A stretch of DNA of 64,000 bases, taken from assembly GCF_007860075.1 (NCBI RefSeq), contig NZ_SJPP01000005.1:1-64000 (forward strand). Reading direction: 5' to 3'. Below the pieces are notes generated by a model. That model searched no databases and had not been told where the DNA came from. It worked only from the letters and a program-made list of their open reading frames with translations. Each line of letters begins with the position of its first letter. Within the stretch, counting starts at the first letter, position 1. This document shows positions 1 through 8,337 of this stretch, piece after piece. This stretch comes from Symmachiella macrocystis. GTDB lineage: Bacteria > Planctomycetota > Planctomycetia > Planctomycetales > Planctomycetaceae. Made by a program: the position numbers and the translations under genes.

Positions 1-875
1 TGCTGCTCGCCAAACATCAGGAAATTGTCCAAGCATTCCTGCTTGATGCTCTGGATGACCCGTTCGCAGCGCGAGTTGAGGTTCGGGCTCTGGACCGGCA
101 GGACCTTGACCTTCAGTCCTTCGGCTTTGAACACGTCGTCGATCTGTGCCGTGAACTTCGTGTCGCGATCGCGTATCAGACAGGCTGGCTTGTCCTCGCA
201 ATCAGCGGTGTGCATCGAAAAGTTCCTCGCCTGCTGCGTGACCCACGCCGAATCGGGATGCGCCTTGGAATTCGTGACGAAGGTTTCACGGGTTTCGACA
301 TTGATGAAGACCAACAGAAAATAGTTCACGATTCCCCGCGGCGTAATGGCGCGTTGCGTGAAGAAGTCGCAGGCCCAGAGCGTCTTGGCGTGCATCTTGA
401 CGAACTGTTCCCACGAACCTTGCGAGCGTTTGGGCGACGTGTCGATCCCCTCCTCTTTGAGAATGTTCCGAACTGTTTGCCGACAGATACGGTTGATCCC
501 CAGGCGACGCAGCTCACCGAGGATACGCGTGTACCCGACACCCGTTTCACGAGCGATCTTGCGGACCAACTTACGCAATACTTGCCGTTTTCTGGGGCGT
601 CCCGGCTTGGTCGGCTTGTAGCCACGTCGCTCCTCCCGGACCCAGCGATGAAACGTGCTGGGGGGGGCGATGCTAATCAGGCGGTCGATGTCCTTGCCGA
701 GAGGTTTCCCGAATTTGAGCAACCGGGCACGCTCTTCCGGCTTCGTGTGGATTTCACCGGGGATGCGAGCGCGAAGTATCGACAGTTCTTCTTTCAAATA
801 TTGGACATGTTTGGCCAATCTGTGTTCAGAGGCATTTGCGATGAGCAGCAACAGCGGGTGAAACAGCCGGGACAT
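1..875 (-). CDS. DDE transposase, rve-type integrase core (copy 1, cut by window edge)
   Basis: This is the first of three copies of the same transposase; its C-terminus lies beyond the left edge. It catalyses insertion-sequence movement through an rve-type DDE domain. Read on the minus strand, the frame is open from the ATG at 875 (protein starts MSRLFHPLLL). An N-terminal helical/HTH part is followed by the catalytic core, with Asp in ACDFF, Asp in IRDRDTKF and Glu in CERVIQSIKQ. The sequence aligns with the second copy at a constant offset of 6777 bases with no indel across this part. I place it in the broad IS3/IS481 superfamily but cannot name the IS. It may be functional, since no stop was seen in the visible part. 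Confidence 0.8.
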   Translation of the reverse strand, partial: MSRLFHPLLLLIANASEHRLAKHVQYLKEELSILRARIPGEIHTKPEERARLLKFGKPLGKDIDRLISIAPPSTFHRWVREERRGYKPTKPGRPRKRQVLRKLVRKIARETGVGYTRILGELRRLGINRICRQTVRNILKEEGIDTSPKRSQGSWEQFVKMHAKTLWACDFFTQRAITPRGIVNYFLLVFINVETRETFVTNSKAHPDSAWVTQQARNFSMHTADCEDKPACLIRDRDTKFTAQIDDVFKAEGLKVKVLPVQSPNLNSRCERVIQSIKQECLDNFLMFGEQ

Positions 876-1270
876 CCCGTGCCTGTCTGTGATTTCGATA
901 AGGTGTTGTCGAATTGGGAGATCGCATTGTTTTTGTACCCCGCCGGAACGTGCGTCACAACAATTCGGCGCCGACAATCCACGGTTTTGAGCGACGAAAA
1001 ATCTCTCTTTGTCGCGCAAGCTGTTAACCAATGAGTCAAAGGTTTTGGCACTCTCCTCCGGTTAACACAAAGAGAGACATTTCTGTTAACCAAAAATCGT
1101 GCGAGCGACATTCGATTTTGTCGCCCGAAGCCGATTTCGCGTCGCCTCCCCTGCTCCGCTCACGCCGTAACGTGCGCTCGCTTCATGCCTTACGGCGGTT
1201 AACAGGTCCAATGTCTCTTTGCACAAAGAGATATTGGTTCGAAGAGGGTTTTGAACGGGGAGATAGGGAG
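876..1270. repeat. Structured non-coding flank of the IS family (copy 1)
   Basis: Non-coding sequence upstream of the transposase that recurs beside copies 2 and 3 and in the remnant near 32.3 kb. It holds nested inverted repeats: CTCTCTTTGT about 1005-1014 pairs with ACAAAGAGAG about 1063-1072, and inside these GTTAACC pairs with GGTTAAC. A second inverted repeat, TCTCTTTGCACAAAGAGA, lies at 1214-1231. No protein-coding frame is supported. Its conservation next to each transposase suggests it is part of the mobile unit or a shared regulatory structure. Confidence 0.6.
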
Positions 1271-1411
1271 CGATAGCCTTACTTGGTTGAAAATTGGTCC
1301 AGGGAATGGGGTATATGTCTCTCTTCAAATGGATTATTTTTAGAATGCGAAACACCAGGTAAGGAGTTGACGTCGCCGACTGAAACGAGCCCGGCCAAGA
1401 CAGCTCCGTTC

Positions 1412-2635
1412 CTACCACGTTCCATAATACCCTTGTAGCCAGAAGATGGGAAAAATCGGAATCCACTTGTTGTCTTTGAGTTTGTCGAACTGCACGGTGA
1501 CCTGCGTTGTGCCGTCGTCGTGCAACTCGATCGCCCCTCCTCCTACCGGAAGTTTCGTGGCGTCGTCTTTGGTGTCCTGAAGGCCAAACCATTGTTTGGC
1601 CGGCTTCATTGCATTGTTAGGAGCATTCGGAAGGTAGATCACTTCCAGCGTGTTGCGATGGCTGGGCTGACACATCCAAACGAGACCGTTTAGTTTTTGG
1701 TTCTCAATGGCTGGAATGTTCCGGAGTCCCCACGTGTTGGCTGTCGAATCGACATACGACCACTGCGGCAACGTGTCAGGCAGAGCGCGATCGTCAGCTT
1801 GTCCGTCAACGCGATGGAGAATCTCCTCTAGATATGCGTCGCTAGTTGCCGAGAGGATCACGTTCGCCCCGACAGTCGTGACGTACACGCCTTGCCATGG
1901 TTTGAGCTTGTAAAACGACTCCATTTCGTTCTTGTCGGCCGGAAAAACGAACACGTCGTGGCCGCTCATCCGACGTATCTGATTGGCGTCGCGGCGCAAC
2001 GCCTTCAAATACTCCTTGCCGGCTGTCGCCAGTTCGTCCTTGAAAGCCAAGATACTGCAGCCTTCGTAACGATACGTACCGAAAGCACTCACGACTTCGT
2101 AGTTTCGTCCGCCGTAGACAACCAGAGGCACGGTAACATCTTTGAGAAGCTTGACGTAGGACCCGCTTTTCAACATGTTGCCGCAGCCAAGCGTTGAAAA
2201 CTTCCCCAAAGCCACTGACTTGGCCAAGTAGTTCATCGACGTGGTCAGTTGCTGAGATCTCTCAACACTCACTTTCTCCCGAACATCGCCTTCGGCGGAT
2301 CGCGTCGGCTTGGAAAGCGGTACGTCATGCGCGACGATCAAGGTTTCTGTATCGACCGGAAGCCATTTCAGGAACTTCTCCACCTGAGGTGACAGCTTCG
2401 CTTCCACTTCTGCATTTGAATCGTCTTTGGCTGGCTTATGTTCATTCGCGGCTCCCTTAACCAAGTGAACGAGAATCTGCTTGGTGGAGGCTTTCCGCTC
2501 AACTGATGGGGTCCTCCGCCCGTTTTTGCTTTCGGCGCCTGGTTGAAGTCCTTGCCAGAATGCGGAAAGCTTACTGCCTGCCGTCGACAGAACGGCCAAG
2601 AGTAGTAAGAAACTCAGCATAGTACTTCTTTTCAT
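1412..2635 (-). CDS. Secreted protein of unknown function
   Basis: I do not recognise this 407-residue protein. It starts with a clear signal peptide (MKRSTMLSFLLLLAVLSTAG) preceded by an AGGGG ribosome-binding site, so it is probably exported. The next 60 residues are polar and basic and look disordered. The rest is a mixed alpha/beta region with no catalytic motif I can name; it contains phrases such as VDTETLIVAHDVP and TTVGANVILSATSD. It may be a planctomycete-specific periplasmic protein. It stands alone between IS-derived sequence and the sigma-factor gene and is transcribed away from the latter. Coding assignment rests on length, signal peptide and RBS. Confidence 0.7.
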   Translation of the reverse strand: MKRSTMLSFLLLLAVLSTAGSKLSAFWQGLQPGAESKNGRRTPSVERKASTKQILVHLVKGAANEHKPAKDDSNAEVEAKLSPQVEKFLKWLPVDTETLIVAHDVPLSKPTRSAEGDVREKVSVERSQQLTTSMNYLAKSVALGKFSTLGCGNMLKSGSYVKLLKDVTVPLVVYGGRNYEVVSAFGTYRYEGCSILAFKDELATAGKEYLKALRRDANQIRRMSGHDVFVFPADKNEMESFYKLKPWQGVYVTTVGANVILSATSDAYLEEILHRVDGQADDRALPDTLPQWSYVDSTANTWGLRNIPAIENQKLNGLVWMCQPSHRNTLEVIYLPNAPNNAMKPAKQWFGLQDTKDDATKLPVGGGAIELHDDGTTQVTVQFDKLKDNKWIPIFPIFWLQGYYGTW

Positions 2636-3050
2636 GTCATAACCCCTGCTCTACCAAAGAGATTGGTTCAATCGCTTTCCTGCGAAAAGGACGGCCGATA
2701 TTAGGACGATGCTTTTGACACGAAATAACGCAACAAAGTAGAGAATGATTAAGAAGTCCCAAAAGTCCTTCGGAATTTGGCACACCTAGTCCTGCCTCCA
2801 TGGATGACACCAGTCACATGGACTGATTCTATCGCCAGAAGCGCCGATCCATTTTGTGGTAAGCAGGACTAGTCTAACCACCCGAAGGTCGCGTTCCCCA
2901 GCAGTAGGTGCACGTAAGGTTACCTCTTGGCTCGTTTGTCGAATTCCCCGGCTATTTGAGGGAATGGGGCTTTTCCGGAAATTCTTGTCACCGGCTGTAG
3001 TGCATTGGTCTCTATGATATTGTTAGACCATCAACCGCAAAAGGCTTCCT
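2636..3050. other. Divergent intergenic region with one arm of a direct repeat
   Basis: This 415-base gap separates the minus-strand secreted protein from the plus-strand sigma factor and presumably carries both promoters. No gene is seen. CGGAATTTGGCACACCTAGT at 2771-2790 recurs exactly at 4620-4639 after the sigma gene, and GCAGGACTAGT follows both copies, so the sigma gene is bracketed by a direct repeat. Confidence 0.6.
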
Positions 3051-4508
3051 ATGAAATCTATCGATCCTATCGACTTGTATGCGGCAACTGATGCTGAACT
3101 GATTCAACTTTGCGGGCAGGGCGACCAAAATGCTTATGGCCAAGTCGTTGAGCGATATCAGTCGCTTGTGTGCTCTGTCGCCTATAACCGCTGTGGCGAC
3201 CTGGCGCTGAGCGAGGATCTTGCACAAGATGCTTTCATTCTCGCCTGGCAAAAGCTGGCCGACCTGAAGGAGGTCAGCAAGTTCAAGGCGTGGATTTGCA
3301 CAATCGTACGAAATCTGGCCCATCGATCGTCGCAACGATTGGAACGTGGCGTCACTCGCGTTGCACATCTGGATGCGGTTCCTGACATTCCCTCAATTAT
3401 TGAAACTCCGAGCGAACGGGCGGCGAGAGCGGAAGAAGAGAAGTTGGTATGGCAAGCGTTGGCCGACGTGCCGGAAAAATACCGCGAGCCTTTGATTTTG
3501 TTCTACCGTGAAGGCCAGTCGGTCGCTCGGGTCGCCGATGCGTTGGACTTGTCTGAGGATGCCGTGAAGCAGCGATTGTCGCGAGGCCGGAATATGTTGC
3601 GACAGCATCTTGCTGCAGTCGTTGAAACAGTACTGTCCGATTCCAAACCGGCAAAGGCATTTACGGGCGCTGTCATATTGGGGCTGTCCGGGGCAACATC
3701 AAATTCGGCGGCTGCAGCAGGAGTCACGACTGCTACGACGACCGTCGCAAAATCGGCTATCGGTGCTGGAGTGGGAAGCGGACTGGGCGGTCTCTTGCTA
3801 TGGCCGATCCTGAATTTGCCCGTGATTGCTTGGTTGTTCAAGTCGGCATTTGACGACGCTCGTTCGGTACAAGAGCGGCAGTTGTTGCACCGCAATTTGT
3901 TCATTGGGTTTTGCGGTTTCGTAGTCTATGCGGCGACGCTTTTTTCGTCGCTTTGGTGGCAGCAGTACATCGAACCTCCCTTGTTGCGACCTTATTTGCC
4001 AGCTGCGCTGATGATTGTGTTCCTCATTCCCTGGATCGTCTTTAGTCGACAAATGGGAAAACGAGTCGAACGTATTCGCATCGAAGCGGGGACTTTCACT
4101 CCATCAAGGCCGCTCTTCGAATCCGATAACAATGGACCAATTACTTTGAAGGTCTGCGGAATCTTCTGCCTCAGCTCGCTGCTTGTGATCGCCGGACCTG
4201 CCGTCTTGCCATTAATAGCTCATGACTGGATTGTATTGTGGGCGATGTTCGCGACAGCGATCGGCATAAGTTTCATTGCAGCCCAGGTCAGCCTTCGACT
4301 TCCGAAGTGGTCTTTCCAGTTGTTCGGTGTTGGCACTGGGCTAACAGCATTTGTGACAATTCTCATCATGTTTTGGAGGCGGAGTGTCTGGGCATCAGCT
4401 TTTGTCGACTTCATCCCTTGGTACCTTGGAACCATGACAGCCGTAACAATGACTCAAGTTATCCTTACCACAATTGCCTGGAAACGGGTTTACGGCAGGC
4501 GGGAATAG
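3051..4508 (+). CDS. ECF-type sigma factor fused to a multi-pass membrane domain
   Basis: A 485-residue protein whose first ~190 residues form an ECF (extracytoplasmic function) sigma factor. Region 2 is about residues 12-85 (AELIQLCGQGDQNAYGQVVE, later SEDLAQDAFILAW). Region 4 is about 130-185 and holds a helix-turn-helix (SVARVADALDLSEDAVKQRL). An Ala/Thr-rich linker follows, then several hydrophobic segments to about residue 480 (for example LFIGFCGFVVYAATLFSS and ALMIVFLIPWIVFS). In this arrangement the membrane part probably replaces a separate anti-sigma factor and tethers the sigma domain until a signal frees it; that is inference from known tailed ECF proteins. The start is the ATG at 3051, with only a weak AAGG upstream. 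No anti-sigma gene is adjacent. Confidence 0.88.
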   Translation: MKSIDPIDLYAATDAELIQLCGQGDQNAYGQVVERYQSLVCSVAYNRCGDLALSEDLAQDAFILAWQKLADLKEVSKFKAWICTIVRNLAHRSSQRLERGVTRVAHLDAVPDIPSIIETPSERAARAEEEKLVWQALADVPEKYREPLILFYREGQSVARVADALDLSEDAVKQRLSRGRNMLRQHLAAVVETVLSDSKPAKAFTGAVILGLSGATSNSAAAAGVTTATTTVAKSAIGAGVGSGLGGLLLWPILNLPVIAWLFKSAFDDARSVQERQLLHRNLFIGFCGFVVYAATLFSSLWWQQYIEPPLLRPYLPAALMIVFLIPWIVFSRQMGKRVERIRIEAGTFTPSRPLFESDNNGPITLKVCGIFCLSSLLVIAGPAVLPLIAHDWIVLWAMFATAIGISFIAAQVSLRLPKWSFQLFGVGTGLTAFVTILIMFWRRSVWASAFVDFIPWYLGTMTAVTMTQVILTTIAWKRVYGRRE

Positions 4509-5234
4509 GCGGACGAACGTATGTAGATGTCTAGGGAGCACGAGTCAGCTTGCGAGAAGCCACGTCCGCTTCGCTACGTGCTGATTGTAATGACGCCAAG
4601 CACTGTGTCAGAAAACGTTCGGAATTTGGCACACCTAGTTGCCAGCAGGACTAGTGCCCGCAGCGGCGGGCACTAGCGTGCATTCTGCCACCTGCGAATT
4701 CAAAATGCCATCAGTCCGTCGTGGCGGTGGTAGATGATATTAATTGTGGAAGACGGTCTGAGCAACTTGTTTGTTCCGGTAGAGCGGACCCAACCATCAC
4801 TTTTTGGACCGATTGAGCGGTAGCAACAGCCGTTAACCCACACAAAGAGACTCTCTCTGCTCGAACCGAGAGTGTCGGGATTTAGCGGTGCTAGATTGGA
4901 CGTCATTGTGGTTTGCGAAGGTTTTGTATGTTTGCTTTAACAGAGACGGATGATGTAATGGACATCACCGTGGGGAAGGATGCGGAGCGTAGCGAAGCAG
5001 GCTTCCCCACGGCGGCCGGCGACAGATCGATAAAGCCTGGGTCGTGTGAGACCGTCAAAGAGCGTGGTCGTCGTCGGCGTTTGGATTTTAGCCTGAACAG
5101 CCGCAAGAGCCGAAGGCAACGTCGCGTTTTTTCTGAATTGTTCGAACTTACGACAAAATAACTATGCTGGTATACTTGAGCGTGATTGCCCCGTCATGTA
5201 GTTGTTATCACCTTTGAGTTGTGATTGAGGCCAT
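4509..5234. other. Gene-poor interval with hairpin and repeat fragments
   Basis: No gene is well supported here. It contains the second arm of the direct repeat (4620-4639) and an IS-flank-like piece near 4833-4866 (GTTAACCC then CACAAAGAGA). A perfect 11-bp stem CCGTGGGGAAG / CTTCCCCACGG spans 4968-5012. An 82-codon frame at 4913-5161 covers the hairpin; its composition is Arg/Lys/Ser-rich and it has no clear RBS, so I treat it as doubtful. Confidence 0.5.
4968..5012. repeat. Perfect 11-bp stem-loop
   Basis: CCGTGGGGAAG at 4968-4978 pairs exactly with CTTCCCCACGG at 5002-5012, leaving a 23-base loop. There is no T-run, so it is not an obvious intrinsic terminator; a REP-like element or RNA structure is possible. 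Confidence 0.5.
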
Positions 5235-6371
5235 ATGATGCGTTTTCAACTTCTTCTCTTGTTCGCTGTGTATTCGGTCTCTGCGAGCGTTGTGATTGCT
5301 TTTGACGAATCCGATGAATCTAAGGCGATTAAGAAGATCGAACTACTTGGCGGAAAAATTAAGCGAGACGACAAGTTGCCGAATCACCCTGTCGTCGGAG
5401 TTTCACTCGTCGGGAGCAAACGGTTCAACGACAAATACATTCATTTGCTGAAAGCATTCAACAACGTCACAAAACTTGACATCAGCGGCACCAAAATAAC
5501 AGACAAGGGACTGAAGCAGATTTCCGAACTCAAGAGCCTGGCAGAATTGAATCTGATCGAGACCAGCGTTACATCTGCAGGTGTCCTTGAACTGCGTGCA
5601 TCTTTACCAAAGTTGCGGGTCTTCGAGCAGGCCACGTCTCTCCAATCGATCAAAGAACTGGGCGGTAGAGTTCAGTGGAAAGGCAATGTTCAGGGACGAC
5701 GGGATATCACTGTTTTTTTTGCTGACAATCACAATTTCGGTGACGAGCAGGTACATCTCTTGATACCGCTCAAGAATGTGAAGATGCTCCACCTTCAAAA
5801 CACCAAAATTACCGATACCGGTCTGAAAGAATTGAAAAAACTCAAGAACCTGACGGTACTCGTCCTCTATGGGAACCAGATCACAGACGAGGGTCTGAAA
5901 GAATTGAAGGAACTGAAGAAGTTGTACTCGCTCTGGCTCGGAAATACGAAAATCACAGACAACGGACTGAAGGAATTGCTAGTACTCCCAAACCTCGCAC
6001 AGCTTGACCTCTCACGATCCCAGATTACAGATTTGGGGCTGAAGACCCTGGGGGAATTCAAGAAACTGAATAACCTCAATCTCAGTTCATCCCCAATTAC
6101 GGATGTTGGTTTGAAGGAACTAAGTAGCCTCAATTTGACGAGACTCGATCTCGTGAATACCCAGATCACAGATATTGGGCTGAAAGAGATGAGAAAATTC
6201 AAGAAACTGAGTTTTGTCAACCTTAGGGGAACTCGAATCACGGATGCGGGGTTGATGGAATTCAAAGCCATCAAGAACCTAAATGCCGTCTTCCTCGGAG
6301 ATACCAAAGTTACGGATGCGGGCATGAAGGAACTCAAGGAACTTTTGCCGAATGTGCAGATCGGGCGATGA
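5235..6371 (+). CDS. Secreted leucine-rich-repeat protein
   Basis: A 378-residue exported protein. Residues 1-23 are a signal peptide (MMRFQLLLLFAVYSVSASVV). The rest is a run of leucine-rich repeats of about 24 residues with the consensus L-x2-L-x-L-x-x-T-x-ITDxGLKEL. Two blocks can be seen: about residues 45-125, and about 150-375 after a spacer that resembles the segment before the first block (IKKIELLGGKIK against IKELGGRVQWKG), suggesting an internal duplication. Such proteins are common in planctomycetes and usually bind proteins or surfaces; no enzymatic motif is present. The gene is isolated, and IS-derived sequence starts about 20 bases after its stop codon. Confidence 0.85.
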   Translation: MMRFQLLLLFAVYSVSASVVIAFDESDESKAIKKIELLGGKIKRDDKLPNHPVVGVSLVGSKRFNDKYIHLLKAFNNVTKLDISGTKITDKGLKQISELKSLAELNLIETSVTSAGVLELRASLPKLRVFEQATSLQSIKELGGRVQWKGNVQGRRDITVFFADNHNFGDEQVHLLIPLKNVKMLHLQNTKITDTGLKELKKLKNLTVLVLYGNQITDEGLKELKELKKLYSLWLGNTKITDNGLKELLVLPNLAQLDLSRSQITDLGLKTLGEFKKLNNLNLSSSPITDVGLKELSSLNLTRLDLVNTQITDIGLKEMRKFKKLSFVNLRGTRITDAGLMEFKAIKNLNAVFLGDTKVTDAGMKELKELLPNVQIGR

Positions 6372-6387
6372 GAAACGATCAAGGCCG

Positions 6388-8050
6388 CGCGGTCCAAAAA
6401 CAATGATGGCGCGCGGTCCAAAAACAGTGACGGACGCAAGTCGAACGACAAAACGAAGTTGGCCTCAAGATTTCTTGAACGTACTGTTGGCGGAAATCAT
6501 GGTAGCGAGCGAGGAATTTGATTTCAAACCGGGACTGACAGCCCAAACGCGCACGGGGAGCAAAGATGCGAAGAGTAGCGAAATCGAAAAAAGTCACGCT
6601 GCACGTTCGTACCACTTGATCAGGCCGCCGAGTCGCTCGCGACGGACGATGTCATTTAGTACGATCGTATTGTTCTCGGGTAGTGGATCATCGCATGTTG
6701 GAGGCAGATGTCCACAGGCGGAATGGGCACGATCATCGTTGTAGTAGCGGACGTATTCACGGACGCGGTAGTTCAGATGCTGCTCGCCAAACATCAGGAA
6801 ATTGTCCAAGCATTCCTGCTTGATGCTCTGGATGACCCGTTCGCAGCGCGAGTTGAGGTTCGGGCTCTGGACCGACAGGACCTTGACCTTCAGTCCTTCG
6901 GCTTTGAACACGTCGTCGATCTGTGCCGTGAACTTCGTGTCGCGATCGCGTATCAGACAGGCTGGCTTGTCCTCGCAATCAGCGGTGTGCATCAAAAAGT
7001 TCCTCGCCTGCTGCGTGACCCACGCCGAATCGGGATGCGCTGTGGAATTGGTGACAAAGATCTCGCGGGTCTCGACATTGATGAATACCAACAGTAAATA
7101 GTTTACAAGACCCCGCGGTGTGATGACGCGCTGCGTAAAGAAGTCACAAGCCCACAACGTTTTACCGTACATCTTAATGAATTGCTCCCAGGAGCCACGG
7201 AATCGCTTGGGCGAGGTGTCGATCCCCTCCTCTTTGAGGATGTTCCGAACTGTTTGCCGACAGATACGGTTGATCCCCAGGCGCCGCATCTCGCCGAGGA
7301 TACGCGTGTACCCGACACCCGTTTCGCGGGCGATCTTGCGGACCAGTTCACGGAGCACTTTCCGCTTCCGCGGGCGTCCAGGCTTGGCCGGTTTGTAGCC
7401 GCGTCGCTCTTCCCGGACCCAGCGATGGAACGTGCTGGGGGTAACGATGCTAATCAGGCGGTCGATGTCTTTGCCCAGCGGTTTGCCAAACTTGAGCAGC
7501 CGAGCACGCTCCTCCGGCTTGGTGTGGATTTCGCCAGGGATGCGAGCGCGGAGGATCGTCAGTTCTTCTTTCAAGTATTGGACGTGTTTGGCCAGTTGGT
7601 GTTCAGAAGCATTCGCAATGAGCAGCAACAGCGGGTGAAACAGCCGGGACTTCCTGTGTCTGTCTGTGATTTCGATAAGGTGTAGTCGAATTGGGAGATC
7701 GCATTGTTTTTGTACCCCGCCGGAACGTGCGTCACAACAATTCGGCGGCGAAAACTAGGGGTGTCGAACGTAGAAAAACGTCGCTTTGTCGCGCATGCTG
7801 TTGACCAATGGGTCAAAGGTTTTGGCACTCTTCCTCGGTTAACACAAAGAGAGGCATTTCTGTTAACCAAAAATCGCGCGCGACATTCGATTTTTGTCGC
7901 GCTAAGCCGATTTCGCATCGCTTGCCCTGCCCTGCTCTCTCCGTAACCTGCTCGCGTTCCATGCTTTAGGTCGCGGCGTCCGTCAAATGTCTCTTTGCAC
8001 AAAGAGATATTGGTTCGAAGAGGGTTTCGAACGGGGAAGTATTGAACGGG
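6388..8050 (-). mobile_element. IS element copy 2 with flanks
   Basis: Contains the second transposase copy and the same non-coding flank as copy 1. The probable left end carries GCGCGGTCCAAA, present twice in tandem here (about 6390 and 6411) and again at the left end of copy 3 (about 18316). The right flank holds the GTTAAC/CACAAAGAGAG structure and ends near GAAGAGGGTTTCGAACGGGG about 8015-8036. Exact terminal inverted repeats and target duplications could not be fixed by eye, so the limits are approximate. Confidence 0.6.
6594..7628 (-). CDS. DDE transposase, rve-type integrase core (copy 2, normal start codon lost)
   Basis: The frame is open over the full catalytic domain and has all three acidic residues (Asp in ACDFF, Asp in IRDRDTKF, Glu in CERVIQSIKQ) and the C-terminus IKWYERAA. 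In copies 1 and 3 the protein starts ATG-TCC-CGG. At the equivalent place here (about 7652) the codon is AAG, so the usual start is missing and translation would need the TTG at 7628 or another weak start. It is therefore structurally complete but may be poorly expressed. It is nearly identical to copy 1, which suggests recent movement or gene conversion. Confidence 0.8.
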   Translation of the reverse strand: MLLIANASEHQLAKHVQYLKEELTILRARIPGEIHTKPEERARLLKFGKPLGKDIDRLISIVTPSTFHRWVREERRGYKPAKPGRPRKRKVLRELVRKIARETGVGYTRILGEMRRLGINRICRQTVRNILKEEGIDTSPKRFRGSWEQFIKMYGKTLWACDFFTQRVITPRGLVNYLLLVFINVETREIFVTNSTAHPDSAWVTQQARNFLMHTADCEDKPACLIRDRDTKFTAQIDDVFKAEGLKVKVLSVQSPNLNSRCERVIQSIKQECLDNFLMFGEQHLNYRVREYVRYYNDDRAHSACGHLPPTCDDPLPENNTIVLNDIVRRERLGGLIKWYERAA

Positions 8051-8096
8051 AATCGTAGGCCCAGCGCTTCTAGGCGTGCAAGGCCAGAGATTGATC

Positions 8097-8200
8097 CCAG
8101 GTGACGCAGGAGCGCTTGGGCAATTATTCGCCCCCTCATTCTTGAGAATATTGCGGACCGTTTTCCAGCAGATGTGCTTGGTGCCGAAGCGACAAGAATG
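8097..8200 (-). pseudogene. Degenerate fragment of a related transposase
   Basis: About 100 bases just outside copy 2 resemble the middle of the transposase gene: GCGCTTGGGC, then CCCCTCATTCTTGAGAATAT and TGCGGACCGTTTTCCAGCAG correspond to the segment around 7205-7275. Substitutions are many and both ends of the gene are missing. It is an old remnant of the same or a sister IS. Confidence 0.55.
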
Positions 8201-8337
8201 CGGTATACTACAGTGGCTTTATGAAATGGCCTTCATCGAGCATTACTTCAGTATCAAAGGGATTTGACGATCTCTAATCGGGCTTAGTAGTATACATTCT
8301 GACGTGAATACCAGACATTTAATGGAGAAGTCGTCCA

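Noticed and set aside
210-1034. Long plus-strand frame at the left edge
   Set aside because: It is antisense to the transposase; the minus frame has the DDE motifs and matches two other copies.
5867-6451. 194-codon minus-strand frame rich in Ser/Phe with repeats
   Set aside because: The periodicity is the mirror of the leucine-rich repeats on the other strand.
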